Shown piece after piece: positions 27,182 through 33,573 of a DNA stretch of 33,614 nt (within the stretch, counting starts at the first letter, position 1; the number at the start of each line of letters is the position of its first letter). Below the pieces are notes generated by a model. The model made no database searches and was not told the origin of the DNA. It saw only the letters and a program-made list of their open reading frames with translations. This stretch comes from Pseudomonadota bacterium. Its GTDB lineage: Bacteria > Pseudomonadota > Gammaproteobacteria > Burkholderiales > Burkholderiaceae_C. The stretch spans positions 24,769 to 58,382 of the forward strand of contig JAJZWA010000019.1 in the NCBI GenBank assembly GCA_021846965.1, read 5' to 3'. The position numbers and the translations under genes are program-made.

Positions 27182-28588
27182 ATGAACGACCGTACCCCGT
27201 CCACTGCGCTGCGCCGCGAGGCGCCCGCCGAGCTGCTGCGCAGCCTGGCCGAGCGTTTCGGCGATGCCTTCAGCACCGCACGCGCCGTGTGCGAGCAGCA
27301 TGGGCGCGATGAGTCGCCCTTCGACGTCGCCCCGCCCTCGGGCGTGGTGTTCTGCACCGGCACCGAGGACGTGGCCGACGCCGTGCGCCTGTGCGCGGCG
27401 CACGCCGTGCCGGTCATCGCCTTCGGCGCCGGCTCCTCGCTGGAGGGACAGCTGCTGGCGGTGCAGGGGGGCATCACGCTGGACCTGACGCGCATGAACC
27501 GGGTGCTCGAGGTGGCCGCCGAGGACATGCTGGCGACGGTGCAGGCGGGGGTCACGCGCCTGCAGCTCAACGAGGAACTGCGCCACAGCGGCCTGTTCTT
27601 TCCCATCGATCCCGGCGCCGACGCCACGCTGGGCGGCATGACCGCCACGCGCGCCAGCGGCACCAATGCCGTGCGCTACGGCACCATGCGCGACAACGTG
27701 CTGGCGCTCACCGTGGTGCTGGCCGACGGCCGCGTGGTGCGCACCGGCACGCGTGCGCGCAAGAGCAGCGCAGGCTACGACCTCACCCGCCTGTTCATCG
27801 GCAGCGAGGGCACCCTGGGCATCGTCACCGAGGTCACGCTGCGCCTGCACCCGCAGCCGCAGGCGGTGGCCGCGGCGGTGTGCTCCTTTCCCGACGTGGC
27901 CAGCGCGGTGGACTGCACCATCGAGCTGATCCAGGCCGCGGTGCCGATTGCCCGCTGCGAGCTCATGGATGCGCACGCGGTGCGCGCGGTCAACGCCCAC
28001 GACCACCTGGGGCTGCCCGAGCAGCCCCTGCTGCTCATGGAATTCCACGGCACGCCCGAGGGCGTGCGCGAGCAGGCGCAGACCACGCAGGACATCGCCG
28101 CCGGTCACCAGGGCTCGGATTTCGCCTGGGCGGACACGCCGGAGGAGCGCACGCGGCTGTGGAAGGCCCGGCACCATGCCTACCTGTCGGCGCTGCAGAC
28201 CCGGCCCGGCTGCCGCTGCGTGACCACCGATACCTGCGTGCCCATCTCGCGCCTGGCCGAGAGCATCAACGACACCGTGGCCGAGGCCGATGCCGCCGGC
28301 CTGCCGTATTTCGTGGTCGGCCACGTGGGCGACGGCAATTTCCACGTCGGCTACCTCATCGACCCCGCGCGCCCCGAGGAGCGCGAGCTGGCCGAGAGCC
28401 TCAACGCCAGCCTGGTGCGCCGGGCGCTGCGCCTGGGGGGCACCTGCACCGGCGAACATGGCGTGGGCCTGCACAAGCAGGAATTCCTGCGCGAGGAGGC
28501 GGGCGATCTGGCCATCGAGCTGATGCGCACCCTCAAGCAGGCGCTGGATCCCGCGGGCATCCTCAACCCGGGCAAGATCTTCCGCTGA
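27182..28588 (+). CDS. FAD-linked oxidase, D-lactate dehydrogenase (cytochrome)-like
   Basis: The 468-residue flavoprotein belongs to the FAD_binding_4 (PCMH) / FAD-oxidase C family that includes D-lactate dehydrogenase Dld and glycolate oxidase GlcD. The FAD-binding half shows PVIAFGAGSSLEGQ, PGADATLGGMTATRASGTNA and LFIGSEGTLGIVTEV. The C-terminal half has the metal/substrate-site block FVVGHVGDGNFHVGYL and GGTCTGEHGVGLHKQEFL. It oxidises a 2-hydroxy acid, most likely D-lactate, feeding electrons to the respiratory chain. The ATG at 27182 has AGGAA 8 bp upstream; the frame is open further upstream, but that part is non-conserved. It lies 133 bp after livF, so operon membership is uncertain; TATGCT at 27119 may be a -10 box. 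Confidence 0.9.
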   Translation: MNDRTPSTALRREAPAELLRSLAERFGDAFSTARAVCEQHGRDESPFDVAPPSGVVFCTGTEDVADAVRLCAAHAVPVIAFGAGSSLEGQLLAVQGGITLDLTRMNRVLEVAAEDMLATVQAGVTRLQLNEELRHSGLFFPIDPGADATLGGMTATRASGTNAVRYGTMRDNVLALTVVLADGRVVRTGTRARKSSAGYDLTRLFIGSEGTLGIVTEVTLRLHPQPQAVAAAVCSFPDVASAVDCTIELIQAAVPIARCELMDAHAVRAVNAHDHLGLPEQPLLLMEFHGTPEGVREQAQTTQDIAAGHQGSDFAWADTPEERTRLWKARHHAYLSALQTRPGCRCVTTDTCVPISRLAESINDTVAEADAAGLPYFVVGHVGDGNFHVGYLIDPARPEERELAESLNASLVRRALRLGGTCTGEHGVGLHKQEFLREEAGDLAIELMRTLKQALDPAGILNPGKIFR

Positions 28589-28640
28589 AGGAAGGCGCCG
28601 CCGACACCGCGCCCCACATCGCAGCGCGCAGCCCCGGACC

Positions 28641-29342
28641 ATGTGCGGCCGCTACGTCCTCAAGAGCGCCCCGCGGCGCATCCTGGAGCAGTTCGGCATC
28701 GCCGACGCGGGAGGCGAGTCCTCGCGCAGCGAGGAATGGCGCCCGCGCTTCAATCTGGCTCCGGGCCAGTTCGCGCCGGTGCTGCGCAGGGACTCCGAGG
28801 GCCTGCGCATGGACAGCATGCGCTGGGGCCTGGTGCCCGCCTGGGCGCATGACGAGAGCTTCGCGCAGCGCACGGTCAACGCCCGCGGCGAGACGGCCAG
28901 CCGGCTGCCGGCCTTTCGCGCCGCCTTCAAGGCGCGGCGCTGCGTCGTGCCGGCCGACGGCTTCTACGAATGGCAGTACGTGCAGGGCAGCGCCCACAAG
29001 CAGCCCTGGTACATCCACCGTCGCGACGGCGAACTGCTCGCCTTCGCCGGCTTGTGGGAGTCCTGGCAGCCCCGCGGCCGGCCCGAGGCGCTGCACAGCT
29101 TCACCATCATCACCACCGAGGCCAATGCCTGGATGGCCCCGGTGCACGCGCGCATGCCCGCCATCCTCGACGCCGCCGGCGTGAAGGCCTGGCTGGAACC
29201 GGCGAGCCCGGCCGAGGTGCTGCAGGCGCTGCTGGTGCCGGCGCCGGAGCAGGCGCTGCAGCGCCATGGCGTGGGCCGAGCGGTGGGCAATCCGCGCAAC
29301 GACTCGCCCGAACTGCTCGAGATCGTGGAGCCGCAGGCCTGA
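28641..29342 (+). CDS. SRAP-domain DNA-protein crosslinking protein (YedK/HMCES family)
   Basis: SRAP proteins attach covalently to abasic sites in single-stranded DNA through the N-terminal Cys and protect them. The 233-residue protein begins MCGRYVL; Cys2 becomes the N-terminal residue after Met removal. The other catalytic positions are present: Asn80 in VNARGET, Glu110 in GFYEW and His169 in HARMP. The hallmark RWGLVPAWA and FAGLWESW segments are also seen. It starts 52 bp after the D-lactate dehydrogenase-like gene and converges on the inositol dehydrogenase gene. No LexA-type box is obvious upstream, and no connection to the neighbours is evident. Confidence 0.95.
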   Translation: MCGRYVLKSAPRRILEQFGIADAGGESSRSEEWRPRFNLAPGQFAPVLRRDSEGLRMDSMRWGLVPAWAHDESFAQRTVNARGETASRLPAFRAAFKARRCVVPADGFYEWQYVQGSAHKQPWYIHRRDGELLAFAGLWESWQPRGRPEALHSFTIITTEANAWMAPVHARMPAILDAAGVKAWLEPASPAEVLQALLVPAPEQALQRHGVGRAVGNPRNDSPELLEIVEPQA

Positions 29343-29369
29343 GGCAGGCGCGCTCGCAGGTCGGCCTGC

Positions 29370-29391
29370 AAAAAGCCTCGCGACGCGCGAG
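29370..29391 (-). terminator. Intrinsic terminator after iolG-like gene
   Basis: Read on the minus strand, a perfect 6-bp stem CTCGCG/CGCGAG with a 3-base loop is followed after GC by five T residues. It lies about 65 bp beyond the stop codon of the inositol dehydrogenase-like gene and would end the minus-strand operon before it meets the SRAP gene. Confidence 0.65.
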
Positions 29392-29454
29392 CCGCTATCC
29401 CAGACTCAAGGCCAACGACAGGTTCTTGCTGGCGATGGCCCTGGGCGGGGAAGC

Positions 29455-30465
29455 TCAGTCAGCCATGGGGCGACCGTCGACCAGCTTCACGGCACGACCC
29501 AGTTGCGCGGACAGGGTCGCCGCTTCCGCCACGGCCAGTGCGTTGACTCCGTCTTGCAGCGTGACCGGATAAGCGCGTCCAGCCTGCAACGCGTCGACGA
29601 AGGCGCGCCATTCGGCCTCGTAGGCGCGCATGTAGCGCTCCAGGAAGAAGTACTCCGGCTTGGCGCTGGTGGCGCCTGCGGTGGTGACCTTGTTGACGGT
29701 GTTCTCCAGCACGTTGCCGGCCTGCAGCAGGCCGGTCGAGCCCAGCAGTTCCAGGCGCTGGTCGTAACCGTAGACGGCGCGGCGGCTGTTCTTGATGACG
29801 GCGATGCGGCCGTCGGCGAAACGCAGGGTGATCACGGCGGTGTCGACGTCACCGGCCTGGCCGATGGCCGGGTCGACGATGCTGGAGCCCACCGCCGAGA
29901 CCTCGACCGGCACGTCGCCGAACATCCAGCAGGCCATGTCGAAATCGTGGATGGCCATGTCGCGGAACAGGCCGCCGGAGACCTGGATGTAGCTGAGCGG
30001 CGGCGGCGCGGGGTCGAAGGAAGTGATCGACAGCAGTTCGCCGCGGCCGATCTCGCCGGCATCCAGGGCCCGCTTGACGGCCGCGAAGTTGGGGTCGAAG
30101 CGGCGGTTGAAGCCGATCATCACCTGCTTGCCGGACTTGGCGACCGCGGCCTGGCAGGCCAGTGCGCGTTCCAGGCTCAGGTCGACCGGCTTCTCGCACA
30201 ACACGGCCTTGCCGGCCGCCGCAGCGGCCTCGATCAGGTCGGAGTGGGTGTCGGTCGAGGTGGCGATCAGCACCGCGTGGATGCTCGGGTCGGCGATGAT
30301 GTCCTGCGAGCTGCGGGACTGGGCGCCGTGGGCGACGGCCAGCTTCTCGGCGGCCGGCTGCTGCACGTCCGAAACGGCGACCAGGCGGCTGGCCGGGTGA
30401 GCGGCGATGCTCTTGGCGTGCACGGTGCCGATGCGGCCAGCGCCCAGAAGTCCGATGTTGATCAT
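29455..30465 (-). CDS. iolG: Inositol 2-dehydrogenase-like oxidoreductase
   Basis: This Gfo/Idh/MocA-family NAD-dependent dehydrogenase has 336 residues. The N-terminal Rossmann fold starts INIGLLGAGRIGTVHAKSI. The catalytic Lys is K92 in CEKPV, and the downstream D169 and H173 in LFRDMAIHDFDMACW match the Asp/His pair of Bacillus IolG. Family-specific blocks GGLFRDM, DPAIGQAGDVDTA, NSRRAVYGYDQR and YFFLERYMRAYEAEW strongly favour myo-inositol 2-dehydrogenase (myo-inositol to scyllo-inosose). GAAGGAAA precedes the ATG. It is the second gene of a minus-strand pair behind a TIM-barrel isomerase (66-bp gap). No iolB, iolC, iolD or inositol transporter is nearby, so the true substrate may differ or the pathway genes may lie elsewhere. 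Confidence 0.9.
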   Translation of the reverse strand: MINIGLLGAGRIGTVHAKSIAAHPASRLVAVSDVQQPAAEKLAVAHGAQSRSSQDIIADPSIHAVLIATSTDTHSDLIEAAAAAGKAVLCEKPVDLSLERALACQAAVAKSGKQVMIGFNRRFDPNFAAVKRALDAGEIGRGELLSITSFDPAPPPLSYIQVSGGLFRDMAIHDFDMACWMFGDVPVEVSAVGSSIVDPAIGQAGDVDTAVITLRFADGRIAVIKNSRRAVYGYDQRLELLGSTGLLQAGNVLENTVNKVTTAGATSAKPEYFFLERYMRAYEAEWRAFVDALQAGRAYPVTLQDGVNALAVAEAATLSAQLGRAVKLVDGRPMAD

Positions 30466-30531
30466 GTTGTTTCCTTCGGCGATGTGGGGGAATGAGCGTG
30501 GGGGTGGGTGAGACGCGGGAATGCCCGGCGA

Positions 30532-31323
30532 TCAGACGCTGAAGGCGCTGCGGAACGCTGCCAGGGCGGACTCCGGATCGCCGGAGGCGTGGGCCTCCAT
30601 GCAGACCGTGCCGCGGTAGTCCATGGCCTTGAGTGCGCGGGCGACGCCGGCCCAGTTGACCTCGCCGGTGCCGGGCTCCATGCGACCGGGCACGTCGGCG
30701 ACCTGCACCTCGCCGATCCACGGCAGACAGGCGCGGCACAGCTCGATCAGGTTGCCTTCGCCGATCTGCGCGTGATAGAGGTCGAGGTTGAGCCGCAGGC
30801 CCGGTCGGTCGATCGAGGCGACCAGGGCCAGCGTGTCCTTGGCGAGTGCGAAAGGCACGCCGGGGTGGTCGACGGGCAGGTTGAGGTTCTCGATCATGAA
30901 GGTCACGCCTTCGCGCTCGGCCAGGTCGGCGATTCGGTCCAGGGTGTCTCGGGCCTTGAGCCACATCGCGCCAGTGACGGTTTCGCAGGGCGTGACCGGC
31001 AGCCCACGATCGCCCAGGCCCGTGCCGTGCAGGTTCAGCCGCGCGACGTTCAGGCGTTTGCCGATGGCCACGGCCTCGGCGGCGGTGGCGAGCAGTTCGT
31101 CGGCGCCGGCATCGTCGGCCAGGCGGCCGCGAAGGTAGCCGGTCATGGACGAGAAGACGGTGCCGGCGGCGGCGGCGCGCTCCAGCATCGCCAGTTCATG
31201 GTTCTGCCAGCCCCAGATGCCGACCTGGTAGCCCAGCTCGGTCAGGCGGGCCAGGCGCCAGGCCATCGGGCGGTCGTTCCAGAGCATCTCGGCGCAGGCG
31301 GCCAGGGCGAAGGGTGAGGACAT
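30532..31323 (-). CDS. TIM-barrel sugar isomerase, hydroxypyruvate isomerase-like
   Basis: The 263-residue protein belongs to the AP endonuclease 2/xylose isomerase-like TIM-barrel family (Hyi, IolE, IolI). The likely metal ligands are present: E145 in MIENLN, D181 and H184 in NLDLYHAQ, Q207 in EVQVADVPGR and E243 in CMEAHA. The sequence VADVPGR.EPGTGEVNW is characteristic of hydroxypyruvate isomerase-like members. With the iolG-like gene it may isomerise an oxidised inositol or other keto-sugar; the substrate is inferred only. The start ATG at 31323 has GGAAAG 6 bp upstream; another ATG at 31341 lacks one. It is the first gene of the minus-strand operon and diverges from lacI. Confidence 0.85.
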   Translation of the reverse strand: MSSPFALAACAEMLWNDRPMAWRLARLTELGYQVGIWGWQNHELAMLERAAAAGTVFSSMTGYLRGRLADDAGADELLATAAEAVAIGKRLNVARLNLHGTGLGDRGLPVTPCETVTGAMWLKARDTLDRIADLAEREGVTFMIENLNLPVDHPGVPFALAKDTLALVASIDRPGLRLNLDLYHAQIGEGNLIELCRACLPWIGEVQVADVPGRMEPGTGEVNWAGVARALKAMDYRGTVCMEAHASGDPESALAAFRSAFSV

Positions 31324-31468
31324 CGTGGGCTTTCCAGGCATCAGGGGGAAGTGAACGTGTCGGGCGGGATGGTTCCATGGTGGCCGTCCAGGCACAGCGG
31401 GACGGCCGCCTCGATCGCAAACCAGGGGTGGAAGCCGGGGCCGCACATCCCGGTGGCAGTCTAGCCGA

Positions 31469-31488
31469 AACTGCACTCGGGTGCAGTT
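31469..31488. promoter_or_regulatory. Candidate LacI-family operator 1
   Basis: AACTGCACTCGGGTGCAGTT is a 20-bp palindrome with a central CG. Only the positions flanking the centre (T and G) break symmetry. Length, central CG and perfect 8-bp outer arms are the hallmarks of LacI/GalR-family operators. It sits just upstream of the minus-strand -10 candidate TAGACT, where binding would block transcription of the isomerase-iolG operon. Confidence 0.7.
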
Positions 31489-31578
31489 ATTTTCAGATCC
31501 AGATCGCGCGACCCGATCCGAAGCAAGATTCTCGGCATGCGAATCCTTCGAAATCCGCTTCCGAAATCTGTGTGCGAT

Positions 31579-31588
31579 GGGTGCACCC
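31579..31588. promoter_or_regulatory. Candidate second operator half or palindrome
   Basis: GGGTGCACCC is a perfect 10-bp palindrome that repeats the GGGTGCA core of the 20-bp operator 110 bp away. It lies 5 bp upstream of the CATAAT hexamer in front of lacI, so it could serve autoregulation or looping. It lacks the central CG of a classic operator, hence the lower confidence. Confidence 0.4.
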
Positions 31589-31659
31589 GGGAGCATAATG
31601 GCCCGCTTGGAACTCCGCCCTTTCCGCGCAACAGGCACTGCCCGTAGGATGACCCCGAC

Positions 31660-32682
31660 ATGCCGACGTCCGAATTCCCCCGAATCAAGAAGGTCACCGC
31701 CAAGGACGTGGCCGACCGCGCGGGCGTCTCCAAGTGGACCGTCTCGCGCGCCTTCGTCGAGGGCAGTCTGGTGGCCCCCAAGGTGCGCGAGCGCATCCTC
31801 GCCATCGCCGCCGACATGGGCTACACGCCCAACCTGCTCGCACGCAGCCTGTCCACGCGCAGCACCCGGCTGATCGCGCTGGTGGTCGATGAACTCGGCA
31901 ACCCTCATCAGCTGCGGGTGCTCAACGAGGCGACCCGTCAGGTCCAGGCACTGGGCTACAGCACCCTGCTACTCAACCTCAGCACGGAGTACAGCCCCGC
32001 AGAGGCCGTCCGGCTGGCCGACCAGTTCCAGGTCGACGGCATCGTCTTCCTGGGCACCACGCTCAAGCGCGAGCTGATCGAGCTGGCTCAGCGCATCAAG
32101 CACATCCCGCTGGTGGTCATCCTGCGCAACAGCGGCGAGCTTGGTATCAAGTACGTCAGCACGGACGGCTACCGCGCCGGCGGTGAGATCGCGGACCTGT
32201 TCCTGGATGAGGGCTACCGGCGCATCGGCTACATGGCCGGCCCGCTGTCCGAGCGCACCGAGTTGCGCCGCATGGAAGGTTTTCGAGATCGCCTGCAGCA
32301 GGCCGGAATGACCCTCTCGCTGGTCCTGGAGGCTAGGCACTACCGCCGCACCGAAGGACTGCGGACCTTGCAGCGTTACCTCGAGGCGACGCCGCATCCC
32401 GACCGCATCGAGGCGCTGTTCTGCGAGAACGACATCCTGGCGATCGGCGCGATCGACGCGCTGGTGGCAACGCATTCACAACGCCGCATCGCCATCGTCG
32501 GCTTCGATGACATCGAGCTGGCAAGCTCGCCCAGCTTCGAGTTGACGACCTTCCGCCAGCCCATCGAGCACCTCGTCCGCGAGGCGCTGCGCCGCATCAT
32601 CGACCCGGATGCGGATGCACTCGGCTCGCTGATGGCTCCGGGCACTTTGGTCATCCGGGCATCACATCGCCGCCAGCGTTGA
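31660..32682 (+). CDS. LacI-family transcriptional regulator
   Basis: The 340-residue protein has a typical N-terminal LacI HTH (VTAKDVADRAGVSKWTVSRAF) and a hinge region around YTPNLLARSLSTRSTRLIAL. A periplasmic-binding-like effector domain follows, with VDGIVFLGTTLKRELIEL, YRRIGYMAGPL and the common C-terminal block IAIVGFDDIELASSPSFELTT. Such regulators usually sense a sugar or polyol and repress neighbouring catabolic genes. It diverges from the isomerase-iolG pair, and a palindromic operator candidate lies in the shared region, so it very likely controls that operon. AGGATG lies about 10 bp before the ATG. A degraded toxin-antitoxin locus follows after 57 bp. Confidence 0.93.
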   Translation: MPTSEFPRIKKVTAKDVADRAGVSKWTVSRAFVEGSLVAPKVRERILAIAADMGYTPNLLARSLSTRSTRLIALVVDELGNPHQLRVLNEATRQVQALGYSTLLLNLSTEYSPAEAVRLADQFQVDGIVFLGTTLKRELIELAQRIKHIPLVVILRNSGELGIKYVSTDGYRAGGEIADLFLDEGYRRIGYMAGPLSERTELRRMEGFRDRLQQAGMTLSLVLEARHYRRTEGLRTLQRYLEATPHPDRIEALFCENDILAIGAIDALVATHSQRRIAIVGFDDIELASSPSFELTTFRQPIEHLVREALRRIIDPDADALGSLMAPGTLVIRASHRRQR

Positions 32683-32690
32683 TCCGATCT

Positions 32691-32739
32691 CTGGTGACAT
32701 TCGCGCCGAGAGCATCAGCTTCGCGCCGACGCTGGTGAC
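32691..32739 (+). repeat. Nested short direct repeats between lacI and toxin fragment
   Basis: CTGGTGAC occurs at 32691-32698 and 32732-32739, and TTCGCGCCGA at 32700-32709 and 32720-32729, in an A-B...B-A order. This is the junction where homology to the toxin family begins, so the repeats may mark rearrangement that removed the toxin N-terminus. Confidence 0.5.
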
Positions 32740-32922
32740 GTGATCCCCAGTGCGGAAGGGGCTCGCAAGGTACGTTGGAGCCGCCAGGGATCAGGCAAGC
32801 GAGGGGGAGTGCGCGTGATCTACTTCAACCTGATCGACGAGGAAGCCGTGCTTCTGGTGGCGCTCTACGCCAAGGCCGAGCAGGAGAACATGCATCCCAA
32901 GGACATCCGAAAGGAGGTGTGA
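32740..32922 (+). pseudogene. HigB-like (RelE superfamily) toxin, N-terminally truncated
   Basis: The 60-residue frame beginning at a GTG encodes the C-terminal half of a HigB2/RelE-type ribosome-dependent mRNase toxin. EGARKVRWSRQGSGKRGGVRVIYF and the following LLVALYAKAEQEN are characteristic of the family. Full-length members have about 100-110 residues, so roughly 40-50 N-terminal residues are missing. The same frame stays open upstream to 32698 and reads ADAGDVIP just before the GTG, which also matches family sequence, so the GTG is not a natural start. The N-terminal part appears replaced by repeat-containing DNA next to lacI. An intact antitoxin gene follows after one base. The fragment probably is not toxic, but this is inference. 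Confidence 0.7.
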
Positions 32923-32923
32923 C

Positions 32924-33229
32924 ATGGACGTGGAAAAAATCGCAAAGGCCATCGAAGCCGACGCGGGCGAGCCTTTGTCGGAACTGCGCCAAGCCCTGGG
33001 CGAGGCGCAGCAGCGTGTCGGTCGCGTCACGACTCCCGAGCAGATCCTCCTGCGCAAGGCTCGCGAAGCATCGGGGTCGACCCAGGCCGCGTTCGCGGAG
33101 CGCATCGCGACGGCTGTCGCGACCTTGCGGGACTGGGAGCAGGGGCGGTTCGCCCCGCCTGGCGGGGTGCTGTGCCTGCTGCGCCTGATCATTCGCCATC
33201 CGGATCTGACGCGCGAACTCGCCGCATAG
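32924..33229 (+). CDS. HigA-like HTH antitoxin
   Basis: The 101-residue protein has a C-terminal Xre-type helix-turn-helix at about residues 40-75 (PEQILLRKAREASGSTQAAFAERI, then TLRDWEQGR), which is characteristic of HigA2-type antitoxins. The WEQGRFAPPGGVLCLLRLI block is typical. A textbook AAGGAGGT Shine-Dalgarno lies 5 bp before the ATG, inside the end of the toxin frame, so translation was coupled to the toxin. With the toxin truncated it is probably an orphan antitoxin that may still bind its own promoter. The gene ends with CGGATCTGACGCGCGAACTCGC-like sequence before an IS remnant. Confidence 0.85.
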   Translation: MDVEKIAKAIEADAGEPLSELRQALGEAQQRVGRVTTPEQILLRKAREASGSTQAAFAERIATAVATLRDWEQGRFAPPGGVLCLLRLIIRHPDLTRELAA

Positions 33230-33240
33230 GTCATTTCCGA

Positions 33241-33470
33241 GGGTCGCGTCCCGCGACGTGGTGTAGGTCCACAGCCCGGACAGGCTGAGCTACACGGTAC
33301 TCAGCGTGCCACAGCGGACAGCCGAGCCGGGGCAGTATCGCAGAGCGACTGAAGACCTTCTAGCTGCATGTATCGGCGATTCAGCGACCAGGCGGATGAT
33401 GGCCGCGTCGTTGGGGAAGATGCCCACGACGTTGGTTGGTGCGGCGCTTGATGTCGGCGTGGAGGTCAAA
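33241..33470 (-). mobile_element. Remnant of the 3' end of an IS256-family insertion sequence
   Basis: On the minus strand the frames contain HADIKRRTN, then NVVGIFPNDAAIIRLV, then WSLNRRYMQLEGLQS ending RLSAVAR-stop. These are consecutive blocks of an IS256 (Mutator-type) transposase C-terminus. They lie in three different frames. The first break is an extra CAAC (ACCAACCAAC at 33431-33440 on the complement). The second is a deletion that removes the residues expected between RLV and W (normally a GA.LLEQNDE segment) at about 33386-33390. The stop is at 33301-33303. The following minus-strand sequence, ending near 33241, may include the IS terminus with a GTCGCG/CGCGAC symmetry. The upstream two-thirds of the transposase are absent, so the element is dead. 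Confidence 0.72.
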
Positions 33471-33502
33471 ACTGCGTCGGCACCGACATTTGTAGCGCCA
33501 AC

Positions 33503-33537
33503 GAAAAAGCCCCGCAACTCGTTGAATTGCGGGGCTT
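33503..33537 (-). terminator. Strong intrinsic terminator on the minus strand
   Basis: A perfect 11-bp stem (AAGCCCCGCAA at 33507-33517 with TTGCGGGGCTT at 33527-33537, 9-base loop) is followed on the minus strand by a run of T residues (33503-33508 on the complement). It would end transcription of a minus-strand gene lying beyond the right edge of the window. The IS remnant begins just downstream of it. Confidence 0.8.
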
Positions 33538-33547
33538 AGTGGGTTCC

Positions 33548-33573
33548 TGCGGTGATCTGCTGCGGTGATCTGC
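33548..33573. repeat. Tandem duplication of a 13-bp unit
   Basis: TGCGGTGATCTGC is repeated exactly twice, at 33548-33560 and 33561-33573, next to the minus-strand terminator. No gene is supported between 33540 and the end of the window. Confidence 0.7.

Larger units (their letters stand above)
31324..31659. promoter_or_regulatory. 336-bp divergent control region between isomerase and LacI genes
   Basis: This is the longest gene-free stretch inside the window apart from its right end. It is locally AT-richer than its surroundings (about 31460-31570), as promoters would be. On the minus strand TAGACT (31459-31464) is a possible -10 for the isomerase operon; on the plus strand CATAAT (31594-31599) is a possible -10 for lacI. 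Two GGGTGCA-containing palindromes lie between them and are listed separately. No further coding sequence is supported here. Confidence 0.6.

Noticed and set aside
29361-29375. GCAGG/CCTGC hairpin followed by A residues after the SRAP gene
   Set aside because: The base run is A on the plus strand and precedes the stem on the minus strand, so it is not an intrinsic terminator. The CTCGCG hairpin beside it fits the minus strand instead.
33306-33539. 77-codon plus-strand frame over the IS remnant
   Set aside because: It is antisense to the decayed transposase, runs through the terminator hairpin, and has no ribosome binding site or family pattern.
33548-33573. Tandem 13-bp repeat considered as the start of a CRISPR or iteron array
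   Set aside because: Only two contiguous copies with no spacers are present, and the window ends 41 bp later.
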